Assembly: GCA_029263175.1 (NCBI GenBank)
Contig: JAJCXZ010000016.1
Coordinates: forward strand, 34,582-98,581
From: Acidimicrobiales bacterium
GTDB taxonomy: Bacteria; Actinomycetota; Acidimicrobiia; Acidimicrobiales; Aldehydirespiratoraceae
Direction of reading: 5' to 3'
DNA length: 64,000 nucleotides
The notes under the pieces are model-generated. The model ran no database searches, was not told where the DNA came from, and saw nothing but the letters and a program-made list of their open reading frames with translations. A program made the translations under genes and the position numbers. This document shows positions 34,322 to 42,521 of the stretch, in pieces. Within the stretch, counting starts at the first letter, position 1; each line of letters opens with the position of its first letter.

Positions 34322-37018
34322 CCGGTCAGAGGTCGCGCGCGAGCGGAGTCGGGTCGGGGCAACCCAACACCCGACGCAGGCGAGCAGCGCGAGCAGGAAG
34401 ACCGCAACACTCAGATCGAGACGTCGTGGCCGGAAGTTCAGCTCGACGGTGTGTTCGCCTGCCGGGACGACTACTCCGATGAACGACGCTTCGGCCTGCA
34501 CGATGTCGGCGGACTGGCCGTCGATACGAGCGGCCCAGCCGGGATAGTTGTTGACGGAGAACACGACGAGATGTGGTTCGTCGGATGAGACATCGGCACG
34601 AATCGAATCGGTCGCATACTCGACCCCGTCGATCCGCCCGGCGACCGCGGAACCGAGGTCGACCAACTCGTCAACCACCGCGACCGACGGATCTTCTCCG
34701 GTTCTGGTCGCAATGATTCGAGCTGCCGCTACGGGATCGGGTTCAACGACGGCACCCGCAAAGCTCCGAACCCCGGTCGCCCCGAGTCGCTCCGTCAGCA
34801 AGACATCACCGGCCCGAATCAGCCGGTAGTCGTCGCCGCCGGCGATCGTGCCGAGAACCGCCGCGCCGTCCTCGCCTGCCGCCACGACGACTGCACCCCC
34901 GACATCGGCGCGGATGCTGACTTCGATCGGCGTACCCGGGGTGTAGTGCTCGCCCACGAGCGCGACCGGCATGAGGAACCAGTCCGATCGCTCGCGCCAA
35001 CGACGGTCGACATGCGTATCACCATCGACTTCGATCGTGACCGTCACGAATGAGGGTTGGGGGATCGATAAATCGAAGACCACGGCGCGGAGACCACCCG
35101 TCGGCACGGTTGTCTGTCCGGTCAGCTCATTCACCGCGTCGAGCTGAGTGGGGCCGAACGCGGGCTTGTGCAACTCGCCGATCGGTGTGCTGTCAGGGAA
35201 CTGAGCCCAAACACCGACGGCCATCGCGTCCCAGACAGGACTCGTGAGGTCGGTGTCGATCCCGATGTTCGGGTAGGTGGGTGTGCCCCCGCCCGCTGGC
35301 AGCAACATGTTGGCGTCGATCGCTCGGAACAGTTCCTGGTAGCCGGACGGCTTCAGCAGCTGCCCGCGCGCATCGTCGATACCGAAGTGGGCGGTGGTGG
35401 CGGGGAAGAAGGTCCGCCCCTCCCCGGCAAGGCGTTCGCCGGGATCAAGGGCCTCCTGCACGACGGCGTGAGCGGGGGTTGCGTGAAGCCGCTCCGCGCG
35501 ACTGACGATCGTCGGCACGGGCATGGCGAAGAACAAGAGCTCGAACGCAACCACGGAAACGAGCGCCCACCCCGCGACGCAAGGTCGGATCCATCGGCGC
35601 CACCGGGCGACGAGGACTGCCACCACTGTCAACCCAGCAATAGTGGCGACCGCGCTCGTGGCAACCGACTCCTCGATCGTTCCCGCGGCACGAGCAGCGC
35701 GGACCCAATGGCGGACAGATGGGAGCATCACGATGCCAACGGCCATTGCGATCAACGCCGCGAAACGAAGCCCTCGTCGCACCTCGATTCGATCACCCTC
35801 GTGCCACGAATTCGCCCAGCGGTCGACGCCAAGCCCTGCCAGCGCGGCTCCGGCGATGGCGATGAGTACTTTCGCCCTCGTCATCAGGCCGCCCTGGTTC
35901 CCGACAATCGAGTCGAGTGCCGTACCGAGCGGGCCGCCGACATAGGCGACGAGCACGCCGAGAAGCCCCACGGCGGCCAGGGCGGCCGTCACCGACCGAC
36001 GGGCGCGGTCAGCGAGTCCTGCGCCAAGACCCATGAGAGCGAGTAGCAGCACGGATGCACCAAGGTGGGTATTGAACTCAACCCAGTTGCCTTCGCCGAA
36101 CCATGGCGCCCCGACGGCATCAGCACCCCAGACCGATGGCGCCAGGGCGCTGAGTAGATATTCGGTGCCGGCCGACGAGTCGTTCGGGCCTTGACCGCGA
36201 TGCGACGTGTCAGCCCAGTCCAGGTACTCGCCAAAGGCGATCAGATGGGGCGCGGCGAGACCCACCGCGAGAAGAGCCGCAACGCCACCGACAATCCCGA
36301 GCGTGAGGAGCCGTGAGCGATCATCGGCCGCCAGTGTTGGAGTGACGCGAACAACGGCGTAGGCCGCGGCCCCGAGAAGGACGTAGAGGCTGACTTGCGG
36401 GAAGTTGGCCCAGATCATTGCCGCGACGATCACGCCGATCGGAACAGATCGGCGGAGACGGGGATCCTGGATCGCTCGTTCGATGGCCCACAGGAGTCCC
36501 GGAGCGAGAGCCGCCACTGACGAGTGAGGCCAGTTCATCCATCCGACCATGAACCCGGAGAAGCCGAAGGCAAGACCACCGGCAAGGGCGCCGATACGAC
36601 CGCTGCCGAGGGCACGAATGAATCCGGCCATCAAACCGATCGCCGCGAGCGCGCGTATGGCGGCGACCAGCCCCGGAGCGAACCATCCCGGCACAACCAG
36701 ATACCCGACGTTGAAGATCGGCACCCCCGCCTTCATCGACGGTTGGCCGCCCGCCAAGCGAGGGTTCCACCAGCCGAACTCACCGGAACGAATGTCGTGC
36801 GCCAACGACTCCCAGTGAGCATGGATGTTGATCGGGTCGCCCGGGCCGTTTTCGTAGGTGTAGGACGCCGGACGATGCGCGTCGAACGGAGCTGCAGTGG
36901 CCACCAGATCGTGACTGACGAGGGAGCCGCCACCGATCAGCGCTCGCCAGAACGCGAAGACCACGATCGCCACGGCCACCAGAGCAGGCAGTCGTCGATC
37001 ACCCAGGAACCGTCGCAT
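34319..37018 (-). CDS. YfhO-family polytopic membrane protein
   Basis: A protein of 899 residues with about 12 membrane helices in the first ~500 residues, a large extracytoplasmic beta-rich domain and a final helix (VAVFLLALLACVGCWVA). Features of the YfhO group are FAFWRALIGGGSLVSHDLVATAAPF near the N-terminus, WWNPRLAGGQP, FGFSGFMVGW and the C-terminal FSVNNYPGWAARIDGQ. Such proteins assist glycosylation of wall polymers in Firmicutes; here the role is unproven. It heads the operon running to 30107. Confidence 0.84.
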   Translation of the reverse strand: MRRFLGDRRLPALVAVAIVVFAFWRALIGGGSLVSHDLVATAAPFDAHRPASYTYENGPGDPINIHAHWESLAHDIRSGEFGWWNPRLAGGQPSMKAGVPIFNVGYLVVPGWFAPGLVAAIRALAAIGLMAGFIRALGSGRIGALAGGLAFGFSGFMVGWMNWPHSSVAALAPGLLWAIERAIQDPRLRRSVPIGVIVAAMIWANFPQVSLYVLLGAAAYAVVRVTPTLAADDRSRLLTLGIVGGVAALLAVGLAAPHLIAFGEYLDWADTSHRGQGPNDSSAGTEYLLSALAPSVWGADAVGAPWFGEGNWVEFNTHLGASVLLLALMGLGAGLADRARRSVTAALAAVGLLGVLVAYVGGPLGTALDSIVGNQGGLMTRAKVLIAIAGAALAGLGVDRWANSWHEGDRIEVRRGLRFAALIAMAVGIVMLPSVRHWVRAARAAGTIEESVATSAVATIAGLTVVAVLVARWRRWIRPCVAGWALVSVVAFELLFFAMPVPTIVSRAERLHATPAHAVVQEALDPGERLAGEGRTFFPATTAHFGIDDARGQLLKPSGYQELFRAIDANMLLPAGGGTPTYPNIGIDTDLTSPVWDAMAVGVWAQFPDSTPIGELHKPAFGPTQLDAVNELTGQTTVPTGGLRAVVFDLSIPQPSFVTVTIEVDGDTHVDRRWRERSDWFLMPVALVGEHYTPGTPIEVSIRADVGGAVVVAAGEDGAAVLGTIAGGDDYRLIRAGDVLLTERLGATGVRSFAGAVVEPDPVAAARIIATRTGEDPSVAVVDELVDLGSAVAGRIDGVEYATDSIRADVSSDEPHLVVFSVNNYPGWAARIDGQSADIVQAEASFIGVVVPAGEHTVELNFRPRRLDLSVAVFLLALLACVGCWVAPTRLRSRATSDR

Positions 37019-37027
37019 CGCCCCTGG

Positions 37028-37033
37028 ACGCTA
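37028..37033 (-). promoter_or_regulatory. -10 element TAGCGT for the YfhO-like operon
   Basis: TAGCGT ends 9 nt before ATG 37018. It overlaps by two bases the TACCGT (37032-37037) that faces the divergent GT2 gene, so only one polymerase can bind at a time. Confidence 0.5.
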
Positions 37034-37037
37034 CCGT
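37032..37037 (+). promoter_or_regulatory. -10 element TACCGT for the GT2 gene at 37050
   Basis: TACCGT ends 12 nt before ATG 37050, in the 31-bp divergent gap. Confidence 0.4.
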
Positions 37038-37049
37038 CGCGGGCAGTCC

Positions 37050-38426
37050 ATGGCCGTTCTCCTCCTCTCGCTTGCTGACACGAGCCCCGTCCTCGTGGGT
37101 TTCCCCGACGGCGCCCGGCTCCACGAACTGGCGGCTGACATCATCACCAACGCGTTCAGTGCTGACCCGTCCATCGACGCGATCATCACCGACGCGATCG
37201 TCGACGGAGTGAGTCGGCGACGCCCGGGGTGGTCACCCACGACAGTGCTCACCGACCCGACGGAACTCTCGCTTCTCGCCGTCCGCGGCGACCGTGCACC
37301 TCTCGGCGGAGGTGCACTACACGAACGGATTGCCGCCGCCCGGCTCCTTCACGCTCAGCGAGCCAACGTCGCACACATCCCCGCGCCCCTCCTCACCTCG
37401 ACGCGTGAAGCCGTGGATGGCGAGGCACAGTCGGCGCTCGACGGGTTCGCTGCCGCGCACTTCGATGACGCGAACTTGGTCGCGGCCGAACGCCCCGGCA
37501 CGTTTCGGCTCAGGGGCGACAACTCGCCGGCCATGACCGCCGTGATCCCGACCGCAGGAACGCCCGGACCGGACGGTTCGCCGATGGTAGAGCAGGCGAT
37601 CCTCGCCGCGCTCTCGGGCTCACCGGCGATGTCCGTCATCGTGGTGATCGGCGACGAATACCCCGGCGAGGCCACCTTCCGCGACCCGCGGGTGTCGGTG
37701 GTCCGTCGAGCTCCCGGACCGTTCAACTTCTCTGTGGCGGTGAACACCGGCATCCTTCACGCCACTACCGAACTCGTGATGCTGCTCAACGACGACGTGA
37801 GCGACGGTGCCGCTCACCCCGCCGACCTGGGCTGGGCCGATCAGATGGCAGTTCACCTTCAGGACCCGTCCGTCGGCCTCGTGGGTGCACTCCTGCGATA
37901 CCCGAACGGTTCGATTCAACACGCGGGGATCGTGCTCGACGACGCGCGCCCGCTGCACTCCTTTGTCGGGTCAGCCATCGACGACCTGATCCACAACCAC
38001 GCCGATGTTGCACGCGATGTGATTGCGGTGACTGGCGCGTGCATGCTCATCCGGCGGTCGGATGCGCTTGCAGTCGGCGGTTTCAGCACCGAGTTCCCGC
38101 TGTCGTTCAACGACATCGACTTCTGTCTGAAGCTTCGCCGGATGAACCGTCGTGTCATCATCGAGCCTGCCGCATCGCTGACCCATCACGAGAGCGCAAG
38201 CCGTGAAGCCGTCGCCGCGCCGTGGGAGTGGGACCGCTACATCGATCGATGGGGCCACGTGGAGGATCCGTGGTACCACCCCGGCCACGCCCGGCCCGAC
38301 GATCCCCGTCATCTCGCCCGCAACGCCGACCATCTCGACCCGGACCAGGTGCCATTCATCGCCGAGCCGCGCGGCACCGCGATCCGATGTCGGGTCCACC
38401 ACAGTCGTATTCCCGACGCCGGTTAG
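37050..38426 (+). CDS. GT2 glycosyltransferase with unusual N-terminal extension
   Basis: A protein of 458 residues. Residues ~170-400 are a GT2 domain: GPFNFSVAVNTGI, LLNDDVSDG (metal site), YPNGSIQHAGIVL, GACMLIRRSDALAVGGFSTEF and FNDIDFCLKLRR. The first ~165 residues contain a duplicated-looking 'DPSIDAIITDAIVDG' region that resembles a degenerate GT-A half, as in O-antigen enzymes of this type. It is the first gene of a three-gene operon with the small coiled-coil protein and another GT2. Confidence 0.82.
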   Translation: MAVLLLSLADTSPVLVGFPDGARLHELAADIITNAFSADPSIDAIITDAIVDGVSRRRPGWSPTTVLTDPTELSLLAVRGDRAPLGGGALHERIAAARLLHAQRANVAHIPAPLLTSTREAVDGEAQSALDGFAAAHFDDANLVAAERPGTFRLRGDNSPAMTAVIPTAGTPGPDGSPMVEQAILAALSGSPAMSVIVVIGDEYPGEATFRDPRVSVVRRAPGPFNFSVAVNTGILHATTELVMLLNDDVSDGAAHPADLGWADQMAVHLQDPSVGLVGALLRYPNGSIQHAGIVLDDARPLHSFVGSAIDDLIHNHADVARDVIAVTGACMLIRRSDALAVGGFSTEFPLSFNDIDFCLKLRRMNRRVIIEPAASLTHHESASREAVAAPWEWDRYIDRWGHVEDPWYHPGHARPDDPRHLARNADHLDPDQVPFIAEPRGTAIRCRVHHSRIPDAG

Positions 38427-38429
38427 AGT
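38424..38429 (+). promoter_or_regulatory. -10 element TAGAGT made from the GT2 stop codon
   Basis: TAGAGT begins with the TAG stop of the gene ending at 38426 and ends 6 nt before GTG 38436. It may give the two downstream genes a second, leaderless transcript. Confidence 0.4.
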
Positions 38430-38435
38430 CCGAAC

Positions 38436-38687
38436 GTGTCCAAACCGCTGAACGACCCGATCGACAGCACCGATCCGGTTGCGCTCAAGGCTGAGATTCT
38501 TCGAGCCCGAGACGAAGCACACGGCGCTCGCACCGAGGCCGAGGTACAAGCCGATCGCGTCGCCGAACTGGAGGCCGAACTGCACGCACAAGGCGCCGTG
38601 CTCGAGGGCCTCGGGGTGGAGATGAACGCCCCTCTCGTGCGAATCGCTCGCTCGATCCAGCGCCGCCTTCCCGGCACACGGTCATGA
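38436..38687 (+). CDS. small coiled-coil protein
   Basis: An 83-residue protein of unknown function. Residues ~17-60 form a predicted coiled coil (LKAEILRARDEAHGARTEAE, then DRVAELEAELHAQGAVLEGL) with heptad-spaced Leu/Ala/Val. A basic tail IARSIQRRLPG follows. It lies 9 nt after one GT2 gene and overlaps the next as ATGA, so it is probably translated with them. Similar helices precede GT domains in other glycan loci, so it may be a scaffold or a split-off domain (inference). Confidence 0.65.
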   Translation: MSKPLNDPIDSTDPVALKAEILRARDEAHGARTEAEVQADRVAELEAELHAQGAVLEGLGVEMNAPLVRIARSIQRRLPGTRS

Positions 38688-39679
38688 CTCGCCCGATCGA
38701 CGATCTCCTCGGCGGTCTCGGCACCATCTCTTCGCCGTCCGCCGGAACACCGTCGTTCACCGTGATCGTCCGCACCCAGGGCAACCGACCAGGTTCGCTC
38801 GCCGAGGCACTTGCATCCCTCGCGGCCCAAACGCACTATCCGTTCGATGTCGTCGTCACCGTTCACGACGATGACCCCGACGCGACCCCTCGGGTCGAGT
38901 CTCTCGCCCGAGAGTCGGTCCTGCCCGACGCTGTGCGTTTTGTGCCCGTGATTGGCGGCGGCCGCTCACGACCCCTCAACGTCGGTCTGACAGAAGCCAC
39001 GGGCCACTATGTCTGCTTCCTCGACGACGACGACCTGGCGATGCCCGACTGGCTCGCTGCGTTTGCCCGGGCGTTGTCCAAGAACCCGGGGGCCGTGGTC
39101 CGGTCAGTCAGCCAATCGCAGGCGTGGACCACTGACGGGGGCGCGGAGCCGGTTCGAGCCGTCGGTCCGATCGAACGGCCCTTTGCGCCGTCGTTCGACC
39201 TCCTCGCGCACTTCAGTCACAATGAAACGCCCATTTGTTCAATCGCTCTCCCGCTCGAGCTACTCCGTTCGGCGGAGATCACGTTCGACGAGTCGCTTCC
39301 GGTCTACGAAGACTGGGATCTCCTCATGCGAGTGGCCATGCTGGCTGGTGTCGTTTCCATTCCCGACGAGACCTCCCTGTACCGTCGCCTCGACGACGCC
39401 AACGCCGACAGCGCCGAGACGGTGGCCATTTGGGAAGCGACCCACACCAAGGTGCTCGACCGCTTGTCGGCCCGACCTCTCGTGCTTCCCGCGGGCGACG
39501 CCCGACGGCTGGCCAGCGCCCACTTCGACGTCGGCGGCGGAAGTCGCCACGATCGCGAACTCGTCGAAGCCCGTCAGGAAATCGATGAGCTCACGAAGTC
39601 GCCAGCGCGCTGGGCTGTTCGCTTCGCAAAGCGGGCGAGCGGAGCGGTCGGTGCCAGGATCTCAGCGCGGCGGCAATGA
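38684..39679 (+). CDS. GT2 glycosyltransferase
   Basis: A protein of 331 residues. GT2 motifs are FTVIVRTQGNRPGSLAEAL, VVVTVHDDDP, CFLDDDDLAMPDWLAAF (DDDD metal site) and VYEDWDLLMRVAML. The C-terminus is helical and basic (ELTKSPARWAVRFAKRASG). ATGA overlap with the small coiled-coil gene. Its last 89 bp overlap tail-to-tail with the convergent O-antigen ligase-like gene, both in frame to their stops. Confidence 0.86.
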   Translation: MTRPIDDLLGGLGTISSPSAGTPSFTVIVRTQGNRPGSLAEALASLAAQTHYPFDVVVTVHDDDPDATPRVESLARESVLPDAVRFVPVIGGGRSRPLNVGLTEATGHYVCFLDDDDLAMPDWLAAFARALSKNPGAVVRSVSQSQAWTTDGGAEPVRAVGPIERPFAPSFDLLAHFSHNETPICSIALPLELLRSAEITFDESLPVYEDWDLLMRVAMLAGVVSIPDETSLYRRLDDANADSAETVAIWEATHTKVLDRLSARPLVLPAGDARRLASAHFDVGGGSRHDRELVEARQEIDELTKSPARWAVRFAKRASGAVGARISARRQ

Positions 39680-40829
39680 GCAGAACCCAGTTATAGGAGA
39701 ACCACAACACAAAGCTCTCGGTGGCGTTCTCCACGACCAGAAACAGTGTCAACGCCAGCCAGAACCACGACCGGGCCGATGGTTGATGCCACGCCCAGCG
39801 CAGCGTGCCGGCGACCGCGGCGAGAACAACGACTGCCCAGAGGACGAGCCCGACGACACCGAGACCGAGCAGGATCTCGGGCACCGATCCGTGGGCACTG
39901 CCCCGTTGGAGCAGTTCGTGTTCGCCGATGAGCTCGGGAACGGTCCAGAACCCTTCGAACCCTGAGCCGCGAATCGGGTGGTCAGCGATGCGTTCGCCAA
40001 CCAGGTCCCAGATGGTCCGCCGCTGCACGAATGTCGACTCGTCCCAGCGAGAAGCGACTGCCGCGACCGCCCCGAACAGCCCGAGAGCTCCCGTCACGGC
40101 CGCCGCGGCCGGGACCAGGGGTCCCGAGCGTTCGCTCATGAGTCGGCGGGTCCAGACAAGCAGCGTCGACCCACCGAGTGCGACGAACAGCGCTATCCAT
40201 GCCGTTCGGCTTCCCGTGCCCAACAACGAGATCCCGGAGATCGCGAGCAGCCCCACCCCTGTCGCCCGACGCCCCTGCAGGACTCGATCGATCCCCAGAA
40301 GGAACGCCACCGCGCACACGGGCGCAAAACCGTTGCGATTCGTGAAGATGCCCTTCCAATCGTCGTTGCGATCGAGGCCGGTGCTCGACCAGAACACGAC
40401 GAGCCCCACGCTGACGAGCACCAGCGTCCCGAACGCAACCGTGGCTGCCCGGCAGAACCGGTCGTGGCTCAGATCAGCGAGCACCCATGCGGTGAGCGGC
40501 AGTGCCATGTAGACCACGCCTCGCCACAGGGTCGGCTCGGGATTGACACTCCACAGCACCGACAACGCAGCCCACGCGCCAAACCCGACGGCGGCAGCCA
40601 TGAGAACACGATTCGGACGAAAGAGTCGCCGCCCCGATACACGCTGCGAATCGAGCACCACGAGCAGCACGCTCAAGAGCACCGTTCCCACGATCATCGG
40701 CCGGACAATCGGACCCTCCCAAGTTCCGGGAAGATCGAGGCCCTTGCGTTCGATGAAGAAGAGCGGACCGTTGGTGAGTACCACCAAGGTGAGGGCCGCT
40801 ACAGCGTCTCGCACCGGGCTCGTGACCAT
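39591..40829 (-). CDS. O-antigen ligase/polymerase family membrane protein (Wzy_C)
   Basis: A protein of 412 residues with about 11-12 membrane helices. The central loop reads FTNRNGFAPVCAVAFLLGI and GTGSRTAWIALFVAL, and the long external loop carries RRTIWDLVGERIADHPIRGSG, matching the O-antigen ligase/Wzy signature. It could polymerise repeat units or ligate the finished glycan. ATG 40829 has TACGAT 6 nt upstream. The gene stands alone, divergent from the wzm-wzt pair. Confidence 0.87.
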   Translation of the reverse strand: MVTSPVRDAVAALTLVVLTNGPLFFIERKGLDLPGTWEGPIVRPMIVGTVLLSVLLVVLDSQRVSGRRLFRPNRVLMAAAVGFGAWAALSVLWSVNPEPTLWRGVVYMALPLTAWVLADLSHDRFCRAATVAFGTLVLVSVGLVVFWSSTGLDRNDDWKGIFTNRNGFAPVCAVAFLLGIDRVLQGRRATGVGLLAISGISLLGTGSRTAWIALFVALGGSTLLVWTRRLMSERSGPLVPAAAAVTGALGLFGAVAAVASRWDESTFVQRRTIWDLVGERIADHPIRGSGFEGFWTVPELIGEHELLQRGSAHGSVPEILLGLGVVGLVLWAVVVLAAVAGTLRWAWHQPSARSWFWLALTLFLVVENATESFVLWFSYNWVLLIAAALRSWHRPLRSPALRSEQPSALATS

Positions 40830-40835
40830 CTGTGC

Positions 40836-40841
40836 ATCGTA
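40836..40841 (-). promoter_or_regulatory. -10 element TACGAT for the O-antigen ligase-like gene
   Basis: TACGAT on the minus strand, 6 nt before ATG 40829; a leaderless transcript is predicted. Confidence 0.5.
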
Positions 40842-40857
40842 GCGACGGTCGGCTCGC

Positions 40858-40863
40858 TAGGAT
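40858..40863 (+). promoter_or_regulatory. candidate -10 element TAGGAT for wzm-wzt
   Basis: TAGGAT lies 28 nt before ATG 40892, giving a leader of ~20 nt without a clear Shine-Dalgarno. The -10 elements of the two divergent units are about 16 bp apart. Confidence 0.4.
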
Positions 40864-40891
40864 CACAGCGCGCATCAGCGCCTGTCGAACC

Positions 40892-41704
40892 ATGCCAACG
40901 TTGTCTCCCTCGGTGCGAAAGAGCGCCACGCTCATCTACCACTTCGCCGAGCGCGAATCGAAGGCTCGCTACAAGCGAAGCATTCTTGGTTGGTTCTGGT
41001 CGTTCATGAACCCGCTGACCACAGTGATCGTGTACAGCTTTGTGTTCGGTGTCGTCTACGGGGCCAAGGCGCCGCTGACCAGCAACGGCAATGCCGAGAA
41101 CTTCGGCCTCTACCTGTTCACCGGGCTCGTGGTATGGAGTCTCTTCACCGGCATCGTCAACGGTTCGATGGGTTGGCTCACGAGCGTGAGCGACCTCCGC
41201 AAAAAGATCTACTTCCCCACCGAGACCGCACTGCTCGGTGGAGCAGCGGCGAATGCGGTGCAGACCAGCCTTGAGGTTGTCGTTCTGATCGCCATCATGC
41301 TCGTGGCCGCCAACCTCTCCTGGACACTCATCTTCTTGCCCATCGCGGTGCTCATGGCTTTGTTCTTCGCACTTGGTCTCGGATTCATCGCGGCGATCTA
41401 CAACGCCCGCTATCGAGATATCCAGTACCTCGTCGGCATCCTGCTCAACGTGGCCTTCTTCGCCGTGCCGATCGTGTACACCCCAACGCTTCTCGACAAC
41501 GACGACATCCCCGACATCGTCCGCATCCTCGTCGAGTGGAATCCGCCGGCCCTGTTCGTCGAGATCGCCCGCGACGCGACGTACTTCCTCGAAGTGCCCC
41601 AATGGAATCGGATGCTTGCGGCGCTGGCCTGGACCGTTGTCACCTTCTCGATTGGCTGGTGGTACTTCCGGGACCAGAGCATGGCCATCAGCGAGGAACC
41701 ATGA
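40892..41704 (+). CDS. wzm: ABC-2 type polysaccharide exporter permease (Wzm-like)
   Basis: A protein of 270 residues with six membrane helices. Typical features are the N-terminal amphipathic RESKARYKRSILGWFWSFMN, FTGLVVWSLF, DLRKKIYFPTE and a conserved ARYRDIQYLVGILLNVAFF. It forms the pore that moves lipid-linked glycan across the membrane. ATG 40892 is chosen as the first good start; a frame extending upstream has no support. Overlap ATGA with wzt. Confidence 0.93.
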   Translation: MPTLSPSVRKSATLIYHFAERESKARYKRSILGWFWSFMNPLTTVIVYSFVFGVVYGAKAPLTSNGNAENFGLYLFTGLVVWSLFTGIVNGSMGWLTSVSDLRKKIYFPTETALLGGAAANAVQTSLEVVVLIAIMLVAANLSWTLIFLPIAVLMALFFALGLGFIAAIYNARYRDIQYLVGILLNVAFFAVPIVYTPTLLDNDDIPDIVRILVEWNPPALFVEIARDATYFLEVPQWNRMLAALAWTVVTFSIGWWYFRDQSMAISEEP

Positions 41705-42468
41705 ACACCGGGTCCATCCACGTACGAGGTGTCTCCAAACGCTTCCGGCTGGAACGCAATCGGCCGAGCTCGCTCAAAGAGGCGCTCCTGCGCACCGGCA
41801 AGAAGAAAGATGTCGACGACTTCTGGGCCCTGCGCGACATCGATCTCGACATCGAGCCCGGCGCGTTCTTCGGTCTGATCGGCCACAACGGCAGCGGCAA
41901 ATCCACCCTGCTACGCCTCATGGCCAACATCCATGCACCCACCACGGGTGAGATCGAGGCCACCGGTCGACTCTCGGCGCTGCTCGAGCTGGGCTCGGGC
42001 TTTCATCCCGATCTGACCGGTCGGGAGAACGTCTACCTGAACGGGGCCATGCTCGGCCTCAGCCGCCGGCAGATGGCCGAGTCGATGGACCGCATCATCG
42101 AGTTCAGCGGCATCGGCGAGTTCATCGACGAGCCGGTGAAGATCTACTCGAGCGGCATGTACGTGCGGCTCGGCTTCGCCGTGGCGGTCAACGTCGACCC
42201 TGAGATCTTGCTGGTCGACGAGGTCATCGCGGTCGGCGACGAGGAGTTCCAGCGCCGATGCATGGATCACATGCATCAGCTGCGCGACAAGGGCACCACG
42301 ATCGTGCTCGTCTCCCACAACGCCGGTCTGATGAGCCGCCTGTGTGACCGTGTGGGCTGGCTCGACCACGGTCGCCTGCTCGCCCTCGGGGACGCGACCG
42401 AGGTCGTCGATCGGTATCTCGCCCACGTCAACTCCGCCGGCGACAACACCCTCACCACTCACGACTAG
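41701..42468 (+). CDS. wzt: ABC polysaccharide exporter ATPase (Wzt-like, without carbohydrate-binding domain)
   Basis: A protein of 255 residues. Walker A GHNGSGKST, the family-typical signature YSSGMYVRLGFA in place of LSGGQ, Walker B ILLVDEVIAVGDEEFQ and H-loop LVSHN are all present. The protein ends ~25 residues after the ATPase core, so the C-terminal glycan-binding domain that reads chain-end caps in E. coli O8/O9a Wzt is missing; export should not depend on a terminal modification. A hairpin terminator follows directly. Confidence 0.94.
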   Translation: MNTGSIHVRGVSKRFRLERNRPSSLKEALLRTGKKKDVDDFWALRDIDLDIEPGAFFGLIGHNGSGKSTLLRLMANIHAPTTGEIEATGRLSALLELGSGFHPDLTGRENVYLNGAMLGLSRRQMAESMDRIIEFSGIGEFIDEPVKIYSSGMYVRLGFAVAVNVDPEILLVDEVIAVGDEEFQRRCMDHMHQLRDKGTTIVLVSHNAGLMSRLCDRVGWLDHGRLLALGDATEVVDRYLAHVNSAGDNTLTTHD

Positions 42469-42516
42469 TCACGCTGGGGACAGCGCTTGCGCTGCGACGA
42501 CGCAGCCCCAGTGTGA
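42469..42516. terminator. bidirectional hairpin terminator between wzt and a convergent GT2
   Basis: TCACGCTGGGG (42469-42479) pairs with CCCCAGTGTGA (42506-42516) at 10 of 11 positions. Inside it a second perfect stem CAGCGC-tt-GCGCTG lies at 42481-42494. It fills nearly all of the 53-bp convergent gap. There is no U-tract, as is common in GC-rich actinobacteria. Confidence 0.7.
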
Positions 42517-42521
42517 CTTGC

